Of a stretch of DNA of 64,000 nt, positions 32,682-42,662 are shown piece by piece. Within the stretch, counting starts at the first letter, position 1, and the number at the start of each line of letters is the position of its first letter. The stretch comes from Frankia casuarinae (GTDB lineage Bacteria; Actinomycetota; Actinomycetes; Frankiales; Frankiaceae). Made by a program: the position numbers and the translations under genes. Where the stretch lies: contig NC_007777.1 in NCBI RefSeq assembly GCF_000013345.1, positions 3,038,001 to 3,102,000 on the forward strand, read 5' to 3'. The notes under the pieces were generated by a model. That model searched no databases and was not told where the DNA came from. It saw nothing but the letters and a program-made list of their open reading frames with translations.

Positions 32682-33703
32682 GCCGCGTTCTCCGGGAACG
32701 CCCCACTCCCCGGCTGCTGCCCGGCCTGCACGACGACGTTACGGAACAGCTCGGTCAACGACGGCCGGCGACGACGGAACTCCCGCACCGGGCCCGTGGC
32801 CAGCGCCGCGCGCAGTACCGCCTGGTCGTCGGCGCCCGCGGTGAGGCCCAGCACCGTCCGCGGCCCGTCCCGGTGACGCACGACGACCCCCGGTATCCCG
32901 TCGGCCCAGCCCGGCGGCGCCGCCGGCGCGTCCACCACCACCTGCAGATCACCACCCGCGCGCAACTCGTCAACCGAACCGCAGGCGACCATCCGGCCCG
33001 CCCGCACGATCCCGACCCGGTCGCACAACCGCTCGACGAGATCGAGCTGATGGCTGGAGAACATCACCGGAACCCCGGCGGCGCGACGCTCCCGCAGCAC
33101 CTCGCTCATCACGTCGACGGCCACCGGGTCCAATCCGGAGAACGACTCGTCGAGTATCAGGACGACCGGATCGTGCACGAGCGCGGCGGCCAGCTGCACC
33201 CGCTGCTGGTTCCCGAGGCTGAGCTTCTGCACCTCGTCGTCCAAGCGGCTGGACACCCCCAGCCGCTCGGTCCACCGCGCCACTGCCCGACGGGCTGCCG
33301 GCAGCCCCATTCCGTGCAGTTGCGCGAGGTAGACGAGCTGCTCACCCACCCGCATCCGCGGATACAGACCGCGTTCCTCCGGCATGTAGCCGATCCGGCG
33401 GCGGGTGCGTAACGTCAGCGGAACGCCGTCATAACGCACGACCCCGGAATCCGCCGCGAGCACCCCGAGGGCGATACGCATCGTCGTCGTCTTCCCGGCA
33501 CCGTTGCTGCCGACGAACCCGAACAGCTCGCCGGCCCGCACCTCGAACGTCATCGACTCCAACGCGACGACGTCGCCGTACCGTTTCGACACCCCGTCGA
33601 TTTCGAGCCGTCCATCGCCCACCTGCACCAGCTTTCCACGGCGTTCCAGGTAACGGTCAACCCCTGCCTCTGCCACCCAGATGCTATTCGCGGTGGTTTT
33701 CAT
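32678..33703 (-). CDS. ABC transporter ATP-binding protein (NatA/DrrA-like)
   Basis: ATPase subunit with Walker A GSNGAGKTT, Q-loop region GYMPEERGLYPRMRV, signature LSLGNQQR, Walker B VVLILDESFSGLD and the switch His in MFSSHQLD. The C-terminal 80 residues match the extra domain of NatA-type proteins. Coupled to the permease gene downstream. Start uncertain: ATG 33703 (MKTTANSIW) is used; GTG 33628, directly before the ABC domain, is an alternative. Confidence 0.9.
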   Translation of the reverse strand: MKTTANSIWVAEAGVDRYLERRGKLVQVGDGRLEIDGVSKRYGDVVALESMTFEVRAGELFGFVGSNGAGKTTTMRIALGVLAADSGVVRYDGVPLTLRTRRRIGYMPEERGLYPRMRVGEQLVYLAQLHGMGLPAARRAVARWTERLGVSSRLDDEVQKLSLGNQQRVQLAAALVHDPVVLILDESFSGLDPVAVDVMSEVLRERRAAGVPVMFSSHQLDLVERLCDRVGIVRAGRMVACGSVDELRAGGDLQVVVDAPAAPPGWADGIPGVVVRHRDGPRTVLGLTAGADDQAVLRAALATGPVREFRRRRPSLTELFRNVVVQAGQQPGSGAFPENAA

Positions 33704-33745
33704 GATCAGTTTTGCGTGGTGCGACGATGTCAACACCGTTGATTA

Positions 33746-35308
33746 TCAGGATGCGCCGGGGGGGACGAACGGCAGGCCGGCGGGTGTGCCCTCGGCGAGC
33801 AGGCGGCGCAGGGCGCCTGTGTCGAGATGGTCGGCGACGAGGTCACCGAGGGCGTCGAGGCGGCGCTGCCGAGCATCGGCGAAGCACGTGAACGCCGGGA
33901 CGAACGAACGCCCCGCGGCCGTGGCCACGTCGGCGAGATAGGCGCGGCGGAACGCGTCGTTCTCCAGCACCCCGTGCCAGCTCGTGCCGGCGACCGCGCC
34001 GACGCGCACCCCGTCCGCGGCGAACGGCGCGCTGTCCGGATGCTCCTCGACGGTCAGCCGCCCGTGCCGGATCTCGTAGCCGGTCAGCGGTCGGCCGGCG
34101 GCATCGGTGGCCGCGCGCCGACCGAGCAGCTTCACCGGGTCGAACGTGGTGATGACCGGGAGCAGGCCGAGACCATCGACCTCGCCCGCACCCGATTCGA
34201 CGTCGTCACGGATGCGACGGCCGAGGATCTGGTAGCCGCCACAGATACCCAGCACCGGACGGGCCGCGGCGGCGCGTTCGGCGAGGGCCGCGGCGAGACC
34301 ACGGCGACGCAGCCAGCGCAGGTCCTCGACGGTGGAACGGGTGCCCGGCAGGATCACGAGGTCGGCGTCGGCGAGCTCGTCCGGTCGGGTGGCCAGGCGC
34401 ACCGCGACCCCGGGCTCGACGCGCAACGCGTCGATGTCGGTCACGTTCGACAGCCGGGGCAGCCGGATGACGGCGACCCGCAGCACCTCCCGCCGACCGC
34501 CGTGCGAGGCAGGCCGCGCCTCGGGACAGGGCTCGGCGTCGGGACAGGGCTCGGCGTCGGGACAGGGCTCGGCGTCGGGGAAGGCAGCGAGGTCGAGGGA
34601 GTCCTCGACGTCCAGCCACAACCCCGCCTTCCAGGGGACGACGCCGTGCACCGGCCGGCCGGTGAGCCGTTCGATCTGGCGCAGTCCGGGTTCGAGCAGT
34701 CGGGCGTCGCCACGGAACCGATTGATCACCCAGCCGGCAACCAACGCCTGGTCGGCCGCATCGAGCAGGGCCAGCGTGCCGAACAGGGCGGCGAAGACCC
34801 CGCCCTTGTCGATGTCGCCGACCACGATCACCGGCAGGTTCGCGGCGCGCGCCAGGCCCATGTTGGCGATGTCGGTCGAACGCAGGTTGATCTCCGCCGG
34901 AGAACCGGCCCCCTCGCAGATCACCGCGTCGAACCGGCCGCGCAGGTCGTCCAGGCACTCCAGGACAATCGCGGCCAGCCGTTCCTTGTACGGGCGGTAG
35001 CCGAGCGCGTCGACCTCGGCGACCGGGCGGCCCAGCACAACGAGCTGGCTGTGCCGCTGGCCCCCCGGTTTGAGCAGCACCGGGTTCATCGCCGCCTCCG
35101 GTTCGACACCGGCCGCCGCCGCCTGCATCGCCTGGGCCCGGCCGATCTCCGCACCATCGGCGGTGACCGCCGAGTTCAACGCCATGTTCTGCGCCTTGAA
35201 CGGGGCGACCCGCACCCCCTCCCGCGCCAGCCACCGGCAGATCCCCGCGGTCAGCACGCTCTTGCCGGCATCCGACGCGGTCCCGGCGACCAGCAGTCCC
35301 CCGCTCAC
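33746..35308 (-). CDS. cobQ: Cobyric acid synthase CobQ
   Basis: ATP- and glutamine-dependent amidation of four side chains of adenosylcobyrinic diamide, late in cobalamin synthesis. The 520-residue protein has an N-terminal synthetase P-loop ([28 protein letters not shown]) and a C-terminal triad glutaminase: Cys in [11 protein letters not shown], His in [17 protein letters not shown] triple repeat (18-bp DNA repeat) sits in the linker between the domains. GTG 35308 overlaps the cobD stop by GTGA, so cobD and cobQ are co-translated. Confidence 0.95.
   Translation of the reverse strand: MSGGLLVAGTASDAGKSVLTAGICRWLAREGVRVAPFKAQNMALNSAVTADGAEIGRAQAMQAAAAGVEPEAAMNPVLLKPGGQRHSQLVVLGRPVAEVDALGYRPYKERLAAIVLECLDDLRGRFDAVICEGAGSPAEINLRSTDIANMGLARAANLPVIVVGDIDKGGVFAALFGTLALLDAADQALVAGWVINRFRGDARLLEPGLRQIERLTGRPVHGVVPWKAGLWLDVEDSLDLAAFPDAEPCPDAEPCPDAEPCPEARPASHGGRREVLRVAVIRLPRLSNVTDIDALRVEPGVAVRLATRPDELADADLVILPGTRSTVEDLRWLRRRGLAAALAERAAAARPVLGICGGYQILGRRIRDDVESGAGEVDGLGLLPVITTFDPVKLLGRRAATDAAGRPLTGYEIRHGRLTVEEHPDSAPFAADGVRVGAVAGTSWHGVLENDAFRRAYLADVATAAGRSFVPAFTCFADARQRRLDALGDLVADHLDTGALRRLLAEGTPAGLPFVPPGAS
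34523..34576 (-). repeat. 18-bp tandem repeat x3 inside cobQ
   Basis: Three perfect copies of GGGACAGGGCTCGGCGTC, encoding PDAEPC units in the linker between the synthetase and glutaminase domains. Confidence 0.95.
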
Positions 35309-36405
35309 CGGCGGCGCTCTCTTCTCCCGGGCCCACCAGAGCCCCCGGAGCCAGCGCCCCCGGAGCCAGCGCGTCCGGATCCGGTACCGAGGCCGAGGCG
35401 CGCGGTCAGGGCGGAGGTGACCAGCCGCGCCACCGGAGCCGCCGCCGCCGTCAGCGCGACACAGACCACGCTCACCGCCGCGGACAACCGGGCCGCGGCT
35501 GCGACGTCCGCGCCCTGCGGCCGCCGGCCGAACCCGAGCTCCGGCCGGTGCTCGACGCGGTAGGGGTAGCGCAGCTCTCCCCCGAGCCGCAGCCCCAGCG
35601 CCCCGGCGAACGCGGCCTCCACCATCCCGGCGTTGGGGCTGGGATGCGACCGGCCGTCCCGGCGCATGACCCAGTACGCGTCGACCGCCGAACCGCCGAC
35701 GACCGGGGCGCACGCGCAGGTCACCAGCGCGCACATCCGCGCCGGGAGTAGGTTCGCCAGATCGTCGAGGCGCGCCGCCGCCCAGCCGAAGCGTTCGTAC
35801 CGGGGGCTGTGGTGTCCGATCATCGCGTCAAGGGTGTTGATCGCCCGGTAGGTGACCAGGCCGGGCAGGCCGGCGAGCGCCCCCCACCACAGCGGGGCGA
35901 CCAGCGCGTCGGAGGTGTTCTCGGCGATGGACTCGATCGCGCCGCGGGCGATCCCGGCGGCGTCCAGCGACGCCGGATCGCGTCCGCACAGCGCCGGGAG
36001 CCGTTCCCGGGCCGCGGCGAGATCGTCGGCGCGCAGCTCCTCGCCGAGGCGTCGGCCCTGACGGCGCAGCGAGGCGCCACCGAGGACGGTCCACGTGACC
36101 ACCGCCGTGAGCGCGACGGCGCGTTCAGCGGCGCGTTCAGCAGCGCGTTCAGCAGCGCGTTCAGCAGCGCGTTCAGCAGCGACGGCGGGCACGGCGACCG
36201 CGGCTAGCAGCACCGCGGTGTGCAGCGCTCCGGGCGCCCGGCCGTCCCGGTAGAGCCGGTTCTCCAGCCGGGACGCGGCCCGCCCGAACCCGGCGACCGG
36301 ATGCAGCCGCGCCGGGTCGGCGAGCAGCCCGTCCAGCACGGCACCGAGGACCAGACCGAACGCGCGCACGGCACGGGAAGGGACCACGGCACGGGAAGGG
36401 ACCAC
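35305..36405 (-). CDS. cobD: Adenosylcobinamide-phosphate synthase CobD/CbiB
   Basis: Membrane enzyme attaching the aminopropanol (phosphate) arm to adenosylcobyric acid. The 366-residue protein has [20 protein letters not shown] at the N-terminus, [20 protein letters not shown] (the family's ENxSD motif), [20 protein letters not shown] and [29 protein letters not shown]. An AERA-type insertion (about residues 76-96) comes from a 12-bp repeat and the C-terminal Gly/Ser tail is also repetitive. The start is one of several in-frame GTGs in a repeated leader (36384-36405). Confidence 0.93.
   Translation of the reverse strand: MVPSRAVVPSRAVRAFGLVLGAVLDGLLADPARLHPVAGFGRAASRLENRLYRDGRAPGALHTAVLLAAVAVPAVAAERAAERAAERAAERAAERAVALTAVVTWTVLGGASLRRQGRRLGEELRADDLAAARERLPALCGRDPASLDAAGIARGAIESIAENTSDALVAPLWWGALAGLPGLVTYRAINTLDAMIGHHSPRYERFGWAAARLDDLANLLPARMCALVTCACAPVVGGSAVDAYWVMRRDGRSHPSPNAGMVEAAFAGALGLRLGGELRYPYRVEHRPELGFGRRPQGADVAAAARLSAAVSVVCVALTAAAAPVARLVTSALTARLGLGTGSGRAGSGGAGSGGSGGPGRRERRR
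36121..36180 (-). repeat. 12-bp tandem repeat x5 inside cobD
   Basis: GCGTTCAGCAGC repeated five times (first copy with one mismatch), encoding AERA units next to a membrane helix. Confidence 0.95.
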
Positions 36406-36408
36406 GGC

Positions 36409-39400
36409 TCAGACGCTCATCGCGTACGCGACGACCCCGCGACGGACGGCGTCCATCGCCGCCCGGGCGGTCCGGCGCACCCGCGCGCCGTCCGGCGTTC
36501 CCGGGTCCGCCTGCACCATCGGAGCGACCTGCGCGATCTGGTCAAGGATGTCGATGAGCTGGCGCATCCACCGGACGAAATCGCCGGCGGTCAGTTCCAC
36601 GGAACTGTCGGTCAGCACCCGTTCCAACGTGCGGCCCGCGGCCCAGTCGTGCGCGACGGCGACGAATCCGAGCTCGGGCGGGCGCAGGAACGCGAGCCGG
36701 TGGGCCTGCTCGGCCTCGGCGAGCCGCTCCGACAGCCGGACCATCTCGGCGAGGCAGTCGCGTAGCGCCGCGCCGCCCGGCAGCGCCGGGACGCCGGCGT
36801 CGTCACCGCGCGGCTCGAACACCAGCGTGGACACGGCGGCGGCCAGCGCCGGCGGGGTGAGATCGTCCCAGATGCCGGCGCGCAGGCATTCGGCGACGAG
36901 CAGGTCCTGCTCCGAGTAGATGCGCGCGAGCACCCGCCCGGCGGCGGTGACGCGGTCCCCGTCCAGGTAGCCGAGGTCCTCGAGCGCGGCGCGGACCCGG
37001 TCGAACGTCTTCGCGACCGTGTTCGTCCGGCCCTCCACCTTCCGTGAGATCGCGGCGGTCTCCTTGACCAGCCGGTTGACCTGCTCGGCGGAGCGCAGGT
37101 GCTCCTCGCGGCGCGGACAGTCGTGCACCGGATGGGCGCGCAGGGCCCGGCGCAGCCGGGCGAGCTCGGCGTCGTCCGCCGCGGCCGAACGGACCCTGGC
37201 CCGCCGGCCCGGAGGGGCATCGGGGTTGACGTCGGCGGCGCGCAGGGAGGAGGCCAGATCCCGGCGTGACTGCGGCGAGCGCGGGTTGAACGACCGCGGC
37301 ACCCGGACCCGGCCGAGCGGTTCGACGGCGATCGGGAAGTCGGTCAGGGACAGCCTGCGAACCTGCCTGTCCGCGGTGAGCACCACCGGCCGCGGGCCGT
37401 CGGCGGCATTCGCGGCGGCGTCGGCGTCGAGCACGACAGCGAGCCCACTGCGCCGCCCGGCGGGCACCCGCACGATGTCCCCGGTCCGCAGCCGGGCGAG
37501 CGCCGCCGCGGATTCGGCCCGCCGGCGCGCCGAACCCTCCCGCGACAGCGCGGCCTCCCGCTCAGCGATCTCCCGGCGCAACCGGTCGTACTCGCCGATG
37601 TCACCCTTGTCGCAGCTCAACGCCTCACGCTTCGCGTCGATCGCCTCGGTGTTGCGCTGCACCGCCCGGGCCAGGCCCACCACGGCCCGGTCGGCCTGGA
37701 ACTGCGCGAACGACGACTCCAGCACGGTGCGTGCCCGCTCCCGCCCGAGCCTGCCGACCAGGTTGACGGCCATGTTGTACGACGGCCGGAACGACGAGCG
37801 CAGCGGATAGGTCCGCGTGGAGGCCAGCCCCGCGAGCGCGAGCGGATCCAGCCCCGGCTGCCACAGGACGACCGCGTGGCCCTCCACGTCGATGCCGCGC
37901 CGCCCGGCGCGGCCCGTCAGCTGGGTGTACTCCCCCGGGGTGATGTCCACGCGGCTCTCGCCGTTGAACTTCGTCAGCCGCTCCAGCACGACGGTACGGG
38001 CGGGCATGTTGATGCCGAGCGCCAGGGTCTCCGTGGCGAAGACCACCCGGACCAGCCCCTGGACGAACAGCTCCTCGACGATCTCCTTGAAGGTTGGCAG
38101 CATGCCGGCGTGGTGGGATGCGATGCCGCGTTCCAGCCCCTCCAGCCACGCCCAGTAGCCGAGCACGGCGAGGTCGGTCTCGGGGATCCCGGCGGTGCGT
38201 TCCCGGACCAGGGTCCGGATCCGCTGCTGCTCCGCGGGGCCGACGAGCCGCAGACCCGCACGCACGCAGGAGGTGACCGCCGCATCGCAGCCGGCCCGGC
38301 TGAACACGAAGACGATCGCCGGGAGCAGGCCGTCGCGGTCGAGCCGTTCGACGACCTCCGGCCGGCCCGGCACCCACGTCCGCCGGCGCGCGCCGGGCGC
38401 CGGCCGACCGCGGCCGACCGCGGGAGAGCCCCCCGACAGCGCCCGGCTCTCCTCGCGGGCCAGCCGCAGCAGGTCCGGGTTCACCACTCGTCCACCGACC
38501 GCCGTCGGACCACCACGGGCCGCGGGGATGGCTGCCACGGGCGCCTGGCCGGCACCCCCATTGCGGCCACGGTCGCCACCGCGACCACCCTGGGTGGCCC
38601 GGCCCCGTTCGCCGTTGCGGTTGCCGCCCCGCCCCCGTCCGCGGTCCCGGTCGCCGCCGCGGTCCCGGTCGCCGCCGCGGTCCCGGTCGCCGCCGCGGTC
38701 CCGGTCGCCGATGGTGGCGCGCCGGGTGCCGGCTACCTCGAATCCGGCTTCGACCCCGACGTTCCACCTCGACCGGACGAGATCACCGTCCAGGGTGGCA
38801 CGAAGTGCCTCGGGTCCGCCCGGCGGCGGGGTGCCGGCAGTGTCCTCGAGGAACAGGTCGTACAGGGTGCGGTCAGCGAGCACATGCTGCCACAGCGGAA
38901 CGGGACGGTGATCGCTGACGATGACCCGGGTATGGCCGCGCACCGTGACCAGCCACTCGGCGAACTCCTCGGCGTTGCTCACCGTCGCGGACAGGGAGAC
39001 CAGCCGGACCTGCGCCGGCAGATGGATGATGACCTCCTCCCACACGGCGCCGCGCTGGCGGTCGGCGAGGTAGTGCACCTCGTCCATGACGACATAGCCG
39101 AGGTCGTCCAGCCGGCCGTTGTCGACCGGGCCGGCGTAGAGCATGTTGCGCAGGACCTCGGTGGTCATCACCACGATCGGGGCGTCGCCGTTGCGGGAGG
39201 TGTCCCCGGTCAGCAGGCCGACCGAGACGGCGCCGTAGCGGGAGACGAGATCGGCGTACTTCTGGTTCGACAGCGCCTTGATCGGCGTCGTGTAGAAGCA
39301 ACGCGTCCCGGTGCGCAGGGCGAGATGGGCGGCGAACTCGCCGACAACCGTCTTACCCGCTCCCGTCGGGGCCGCGACGAGCACCCCTTCACCGGCAGCC

Positions 39401-39498
39401 AGCGCCGCGACCGCCTCGAACTGGAACGGGTCGAGTCCGAAGGGGAGGCCAGCGGCGAACTCCACAAGAATCTCGGGCGTGGAGGACACATCAGCCAC
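36409..39498 (-). CDS. helY: Ski2/Mtr4-type DEVH RNA helicase (HelY)
   Basis: The 1029-residue SF2 helicase has APTGAGKTVVGEFAAH (motif I), TTPIKALSNQKYADL (Ia), VVMDEVHYLADRQRG (DEVH, II), LVSLSATVSNAEEFAEWL (III), NMPARTVVLERLTKFNG (IV/V) and QLTGRAGRRGID (VI), plus the C-terminal DSHCT region. Near residue 265 there is an insertion of GGDRDR repeats continuing into an Arg/Gly-rich patch (GGRGGDRGRNGG), resembling RNA-binding RGG tails; it is encoded by an 18-bp DNA repeat. It lies downstream of tatC in the same order as in Mycobacterium. Likely RNA processing or decay. Confidence 0.92.
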   Translation of the reverse strand: MADVSSTPEILVEFAAGLPFGLDPFQFEAVAALAAGEGVLVAAPTGAGKTVVGEFAAHLALRTGTRCFYTTPIKALSNQKYADLVSRYGAVSVGLLTGDTSRNGDAPIVVMTTEVLRNMLYAGPVDNGRLDDLGYVVMDEVHYLADRQRGAVWEEVIIHLPAQVRLVSLSATVSNAEEFAEWLVTVRGHTRVIVSDHRPVPLWQHVLADRTLYDLFLEDTAGTPPPGGPEALRATLDGDLVRSRWNVGVEAGFEVAGTRRATIGDRDRGGDRDRGGDRDRGGDRDRGRGRGGNRNGERGRATQGGRGGDRGRNGGAGQAPVAAIPAARGGPTAVGGRVVNPDLLRLAREESRALSGGSPAVGRGRPAPGARRRTWVPGRPEVVERLDRDGLLPAIVFVFSRAGCDAAVTSCVRAGLRLVGPAEQQRIRTLVRERTAGIPETDLAVLGYWAWLEGLERGIASHHAGMLPTFKEIVEELFVQGLVRVVFATETLALGINMPARTVVLERLTKFNGESRVDITPGEYTQLTGRAGRRGIDVEGHAVVLWQPGLDPLALAGLASTRTYPLRSSFRPSYNMAVNLVGRLGRERARTVLESSFAQFQADRAVVGLARAVQRNTEAIDAKREALSCDKGDIGEYDRLRREIAEREAALSREGSARRRAESAAALARLRTGDIVRVPAGRRSGLAVVLDADAAANAADGPRPVVLTADRQVRRLSLTDFPIAVEPLGRVRVPRSFNPRSPQSRRDLASSLRAADVNPDAPPGRRARVRSAAADDAELARLRRALRAHPVHDCPRREEHLRSAEQVNRLVKETAAISRKVEGRTNTVAKTFDRVRAALEDLGYLDGDRVTAAGRVLARIYSEQDLLVAECLRAGIWDDLTPPALAAAVSTLVFEPRGDDAGVPALPGGAALRDCLAEMVRLSERLAEAEQAHRLAFLRPPELGFVAVAHDWAAGRTLERVLTDSSVELTAGDFVRWMRQLIDILDQIAQVAPMVQADPGTPDGARVRRTARAAMDAVRRGVVAYAMSV
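38641..38712 (-). repeat. 18-bp tandem repeat x4 inside helY
   Basis: GCGGTCCCGGTCGCCGCC, three perfect copies and a fourth differing in the last two bases, encoding GGDRDR units in a helicase insertion. Confidence 0.95.
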
Positions 39499-39571
39499 CC
39501 TACGGGACGCGACGGCCGGCAGCCGACCGGTTTATGCCGGTCCCGACCGGCCGGGGAAGAACCTACGAGCG

Positions 39572-40666
39572 TCAGGTGATGTCGCCGTGGGTGACGTCGG
39601 TGCTTGGGGAGACGGGGGCCGTCCCCGCGCCGACGGGTGTTGACGACCCGGTGCCGACCGGGTTCGCCGTGCCGACCGGGTTCGCCGTGCCGGGCGGGTT
39701 CGCCGTGCCGGGCGGGTTCGCCGTGCCGGGCGACGTGGCCGTCGCCGCGGGGCCCGCGGAGGCCGCCGGGCGGGGCGGGGCGTCGTCGAAGTCCAGCGGG
39801 GAGGTCTCGTCGTCGTCCAGGTCGGCATACGGGGAGGTGTCCCCGCGGCGGGCCACCCGCCGGTCGTTCAGCCAGCCGATGATCAGCGCGACCTCGTAGA
39901 GGAGCACCATGGGCAGGCCCAGCGCGAGCATGGTGAACGGGTCCTGGCTGGGGGTGACGACCGCGGCGAACACGAACACCAGGAAGATCTCGGGCCGCCG
40001 CCAGGAGCGCAGCTTGGCGGTGCTGACGATCCCGGCCAGATTCAGCATCATGACGAGCAGCGGAACCTCGAACGACAGTCCGAAGATCAGCAGCATCGCC
40101 TGGACGTAGCTGAGGTACCGGTTGCCGTCCAGGACGCTGACCAGCCCGTTGCCGCCGAAGCCGAGCAGCAGGCCCAGCCCGGTCGACAACGTCAGGTAGG
40201 CGAAGACCGCACCGGTGGCGAACAGGACGAGGGAGACACCGACGAAGGTCAACGACCAGCGCCGCTCATGACGGTGCAGACCAGGGGTGATGAAGGACCA
40301 GAGTTGGTACAGCCACACCGGCGAGGAGACCACCACCGCGGCGATCATGGAGATCTTCAGGCGGATAGTGAACGCGTCGAGGATGCCGAAGAAGTACAGG
40401 GTGCAGTCGTTCGCCGCCAGGCCGTCCGGGCTGAACCGCTTGCTCGCCGGCAGGTCGCAGTACGGCGCCTTGAGCCAGTCGAAGATGCGCGGCTCGAAGA
40501 TGAAACAGACGACACCGGCGATCGCGAACGCGAGGAGCGCGATGGCGACGCGGTTGCGCAGCTCACGCAGATGCTCGGTGAGCGGCATGCGACTGTCCTC
40601 GACAGTGCGCGTGCGGCGGTAGTTCACCGAGGCGACGAGCCTTCGCGGCGTGGGCAACCCTGGCAC
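39572..40666 (-). CDS. tatC: Sec-independent translocase subunit TatC
   Basis: Receptor for twin-arginine signal peptides. The 364-residue protein has six membrane helices and TatC landmarks: MPLTEHLRELRNRVAIAL at the N-terminus (conserved HLxELR), SSPVWLYQLWSFITPGLHRHERRW, and LSFEVPLLVMML in TM4 with the conserved FExP. The last 90 residues are a Pro/Gly/Thr tail with GTANP repeats made by an 18-bp DNA repeat. GTG 40666 has AGGAGCC upstream. It serves at least the Dyp peroxidase and phosphatase in this window. Confidence 0.95.
   Translation of the reverse strand: MPGLPTPRRLVASVNYRRTRTVEDSRMPLTEHLRELRNRVAIALLAFAIAGVVCFIFEPRIFDWLKAPYCDLPASKRFSPDGLAANDCTLYFFGILDAFTIRLKISMIAAVVVSSPVWLYQLWSFITPGLHRHERRWSLTFVGVSLVLFATGAVFAYLTLSTGLGLLLGFGGNGLVSVLDGNRYLSYVQAMLLIFGLSFEVPLLVMMLNLAGIVSTAKLRSWRRPEIFLVFVFAAVVTPSQDPFTMLALGLPMVLLYEVALIIGWLNDRRVARRGDTSPYADLDDDETSPLDFDDAPPRPAASAGPAATATSPGTANPPGTANPPGTANPVGTANPVGTGSSTPVGAGTAPVSPSTDVTHGDIT
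39651..39722 (-). repeat. 18-bp tandem repeat x4 inside tatC
   Basis: Two copies of GTGCCGACCGGGTTCGCC followed by two of GTGCCGGGCGGGTTCGCC, encoding GTANP(V/P) units of the cytoplasmic tail. Confidence 0.95.
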
Positions 40667-40742
40667 GTCGGCGGCTCCTGGTCGAGAGGAAGGAGGAAGG
40701 GGCGCCGGCGGACGCCCGACAGGCCGTGGGACCGCCGTGAGG

Positions 40743-41066
40743 TCAGCCCCGGTCGGCGGCCGACGCGGTGCCGTTCACGGACGCGGTGGCGTTCACGGAC
40801 GAGGCGGAGACCTGACCGGGCGCGACGGCCTGACCGGGCGCGACGGCCTGCGGCTGGGCCACCGGCGGCTGGGCCTCGATCGGCAACGGGGCCGGCTGCG
40901 CCGCGGGCGCGGGCTGGTCATCCTCGCGCAGGCCCTTCGTCTCGGCCTTGAAGATGCGCAGCGAACGACCGAAGGAACGCGCGGCGTCGGGAAGCTTCTT
41001 CGACCCGAATAGCACCAGAACGACGAGGGCGATGATGATGATTTCGGTGGTGCCCAGGTTTGGCAT
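40743..41066 (-). CDS. tatA: Sec-independent translocase subunit TatA
   Basis: Pore-forming Tat subunit, 107 residues: short membrane helix ([20 protein letters not shown], with the FG hinge), amphipathic helix ([20 protein letters not shown]), then an Ala/Pro/Gln-rich tail with repeated QAVAPG and VNATAS units. ATG 41066 has GGAGGACG upstream. It lies 76 bases before tatC on the same strand. Confidence 0.95.
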   Translation of the reverse strand: MPNLGTTEIIIIALVVLVLFGSKKLPDAARSFGRSLRIFKAETKGLREDDQPAPAAQPAPLPIEAQPPVAQPQAVAPGQAVAPGQVSASSVNATASVNGTASAADRG

Positions 41067-41403
41067 GGTCGGCGTCCTCCGATGAGCGCGGTACCGGGCC
41101 CGGTCCGACGACCGGTGCGATCGATGCTACGTCCGCCAGCCTAGGAGGGGATAGACGGCGTGCGGGTATCCCGGAGATGACGGATGCGCAACGAAGTCAG
41201 CCTGCACGATAGCTCGTAGCACTCGGCGGGCAAAGCGTGTCCACAACGACACCGGAAACCCAAATCATCACCGACCGCTACCTCGTCAACCCGGAAGTCC
41301 CAAATTGTGGCGACACAACGTCGTATGGCACGATCGACGTCACGCGACGGTCGCTCCCGTCAGACCACACGGGGACCACGGATCCGGTCGGGCGAGGAGC
41401 CGG
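41067..41403. other. Intergenic region upstream of tatA, 337 bp
   Basis: No gene. An inverted repeat ACGTCG/CGACGT with an 11-base spacer lies at about 41318-41340, and the region is less GC-rich than its surroundings. It should contain a promoter for tatA-tatC-helY, separate from the pafBC transcript. Confidence 0.45.
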
Positions 41404-41619
41404 TCAGGACGTGCGTTCGGCGAGCCGCGCGCTGACCTCGGCGTGGTCGAGCCGCGCCGCGAGCGCCGCGGTGTCCGAGGCCAGGACCGAGACCCGCGCG
41501 GACAGCTCCGTCGTGACGGCCCGCACCGCGCGCATCTTCTGCCACACTCGCCACGCACTGAGCGCCAGCAGGGCAAGCGCGCCGACGATGAGGACGAGGT
41601 AGAGGAGCGCCCAGAGCAT
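41404..41619 (-). CDS. Small membrane protein between pafC and tatA
   Basis: A 71-residue protein with one N-terminal helix (MLWALLYLVLIVGALALLALSAWRVW), then a basic stretch and an amphipathic, coiled-coil-like helix (RAVTTELSARVSVLASDTAALAARLDHAEV). It starts at ATG 41619, 11 bases after the pafC stop. Family not named, but such short anchored helices are frequent beside pafBC-tat genes in actinobacteria; a GTG at 41628 is an alternative start. Confidence 0.65.
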   Translation of the reverse strand: MLWALLYLVLIVGALALLALSAWRVWQKMRAVRAVTTELSARVSVLASDTAALAARLDHAEVSARLAERTS

Positions 41620-41629
41620 ACCGATCACC

Positions 41630-42607
41630 CTACTCGGCGGTCGGCGTGAGCCCGTAGGCGAGCAGGGCCCGGCGGGCCAAGGCGTGCACCTCCTCGGCGA
41701 GCGCCGGCGGCTCGACCACCCGCACGTCGGCCCCGAGGCCGAGGACCAGCCGGTGCAGCCAGAAGGTCTCCCCGGCGTACAGCGTGACCTCGAGCCGTCC
41801 ACCGGGCAGCTCGCGCATCCCGGTGACCGGGTAGTAGTCGGCCACCCACCGGGCCGGGGACGCCAGCTCCAGCACGACCCGCACGTCCGCCGGGCCGGGC
41901 CGGTAGATCCCCTCCCTGGTGTCGCGGGACACCGTGCCCGGCGGCGGAACCGCCGGGGCGTCGAGGATCGTCACCCCGCCCGGCCCGTCGATGCGGTCCA
42001 GCCGGAACAGCCGCACCGCCTCCGCCCGGTGGCACCATCCCTCCAGGTACCAGCGGCCGTCCTGGACCAGCACCCGCATCGGGTCGACCTCGCGCTCGGT
42101 CAGCTCGTCGCGGGACCACACCAGGTAGCGCAGATGCACCCGCCGGCGGTCCCGCAGCGCCCGCTGCACCACCGCGAGGACCTCGTCGTGGACGTCGAGG
42201 GTGACGCGTACCTGGCCGACGGCGGCGGTGCCGGCGGTGCCGACCGCCTCCTCCAGCTTCTCCAGCGCCCGATCCAGGGCCTCGCGGCCGGCGAGGCCGG
42301 GCACGTCGGCGAGCGCGCGGGCGGCGACGATCAGGGCGGTCGCCTCGTCGACCGACAGCCGCAGCGGCCGGTCGAGGGTCTGCGGATCGACGATGGTGAT
42401 CTGATCGCCGGAGTAGCTCAGGTCGATGAGGTCCCCGGGCGCGCCGCCGGGCAGGCCGCAGACGAACAGCAGGTCGAGGTCGTCGCGCAGCTGGCGGGGG
42501 GTGATCCCGAAGGCCGCGGCCGCCTCGGTCAGGGAGATCCCGGGATGCGCCCGCAACCAGGGGACGAGCGCGAGCAGCCGGCTCAGCCGGTCGGTGGCGG
42601 CGCTCAC
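41630..42607 (-). CDS. pafC: WYL-domain transcriptional activator PafC
   Basis: With PafB forms the activator of the LexA-independent DNA-damage response in actinobacteria (established knowledge). The 325-residue protein has an N-terminal winged HTH (LALVPWLRAHPGISLTEAAA, FGITPRQLRDDLDLLFVCGL) and a WYL domain at about 140-230 (RRVHLRYLVWSRDELTEREV, RWYLEGWCHRAEAVRLFRLD), followed by the WCX region. GTG 42607 start, 55 bases after pafB. Confidence 0.92.
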   Translation of the reverse strand: MSAATDRLSRLLALVPWLRAHPGISLTEAAAAFGITPRQLRDDLDLLFVCGLPGGAPGDLIDLSYSGDQITIVDPQTLDRPLRLSVDEATALIVAARALADVPGLAGREALDRALEKLEEAVGTAGTAAVGQVRVTLDVHDEVLAVVQRALRDRRRVHLRYLVWSRDELTEREVDPMRVLVQDGRWYLEGWCHRAEAVRLFRLDRIDGPGGVTILDAPAVPPPGTVSRDTREGIYRPGPADVRVVLELASPARWVADYYPVTGMRELPGGRLEVTLYAGETFWLHRLVLGLGADVRVVEPPALAEEVHALARRALLAYGLTPTAE

Positions 42608-42662
42608 CGCGTGCCCGGGGCGGGCGGTGGACGATGAGCCGGGGCGGGCGCCGCCCGACGGA

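Noticed and set aside
33746-35734. CobQ with a 142-residue N-terminal extension
   Set aside because: The extension is the cobD gene read in another frame; the GTG at 35308 with GTGA overlap gives a normal CobQ N-terminus.
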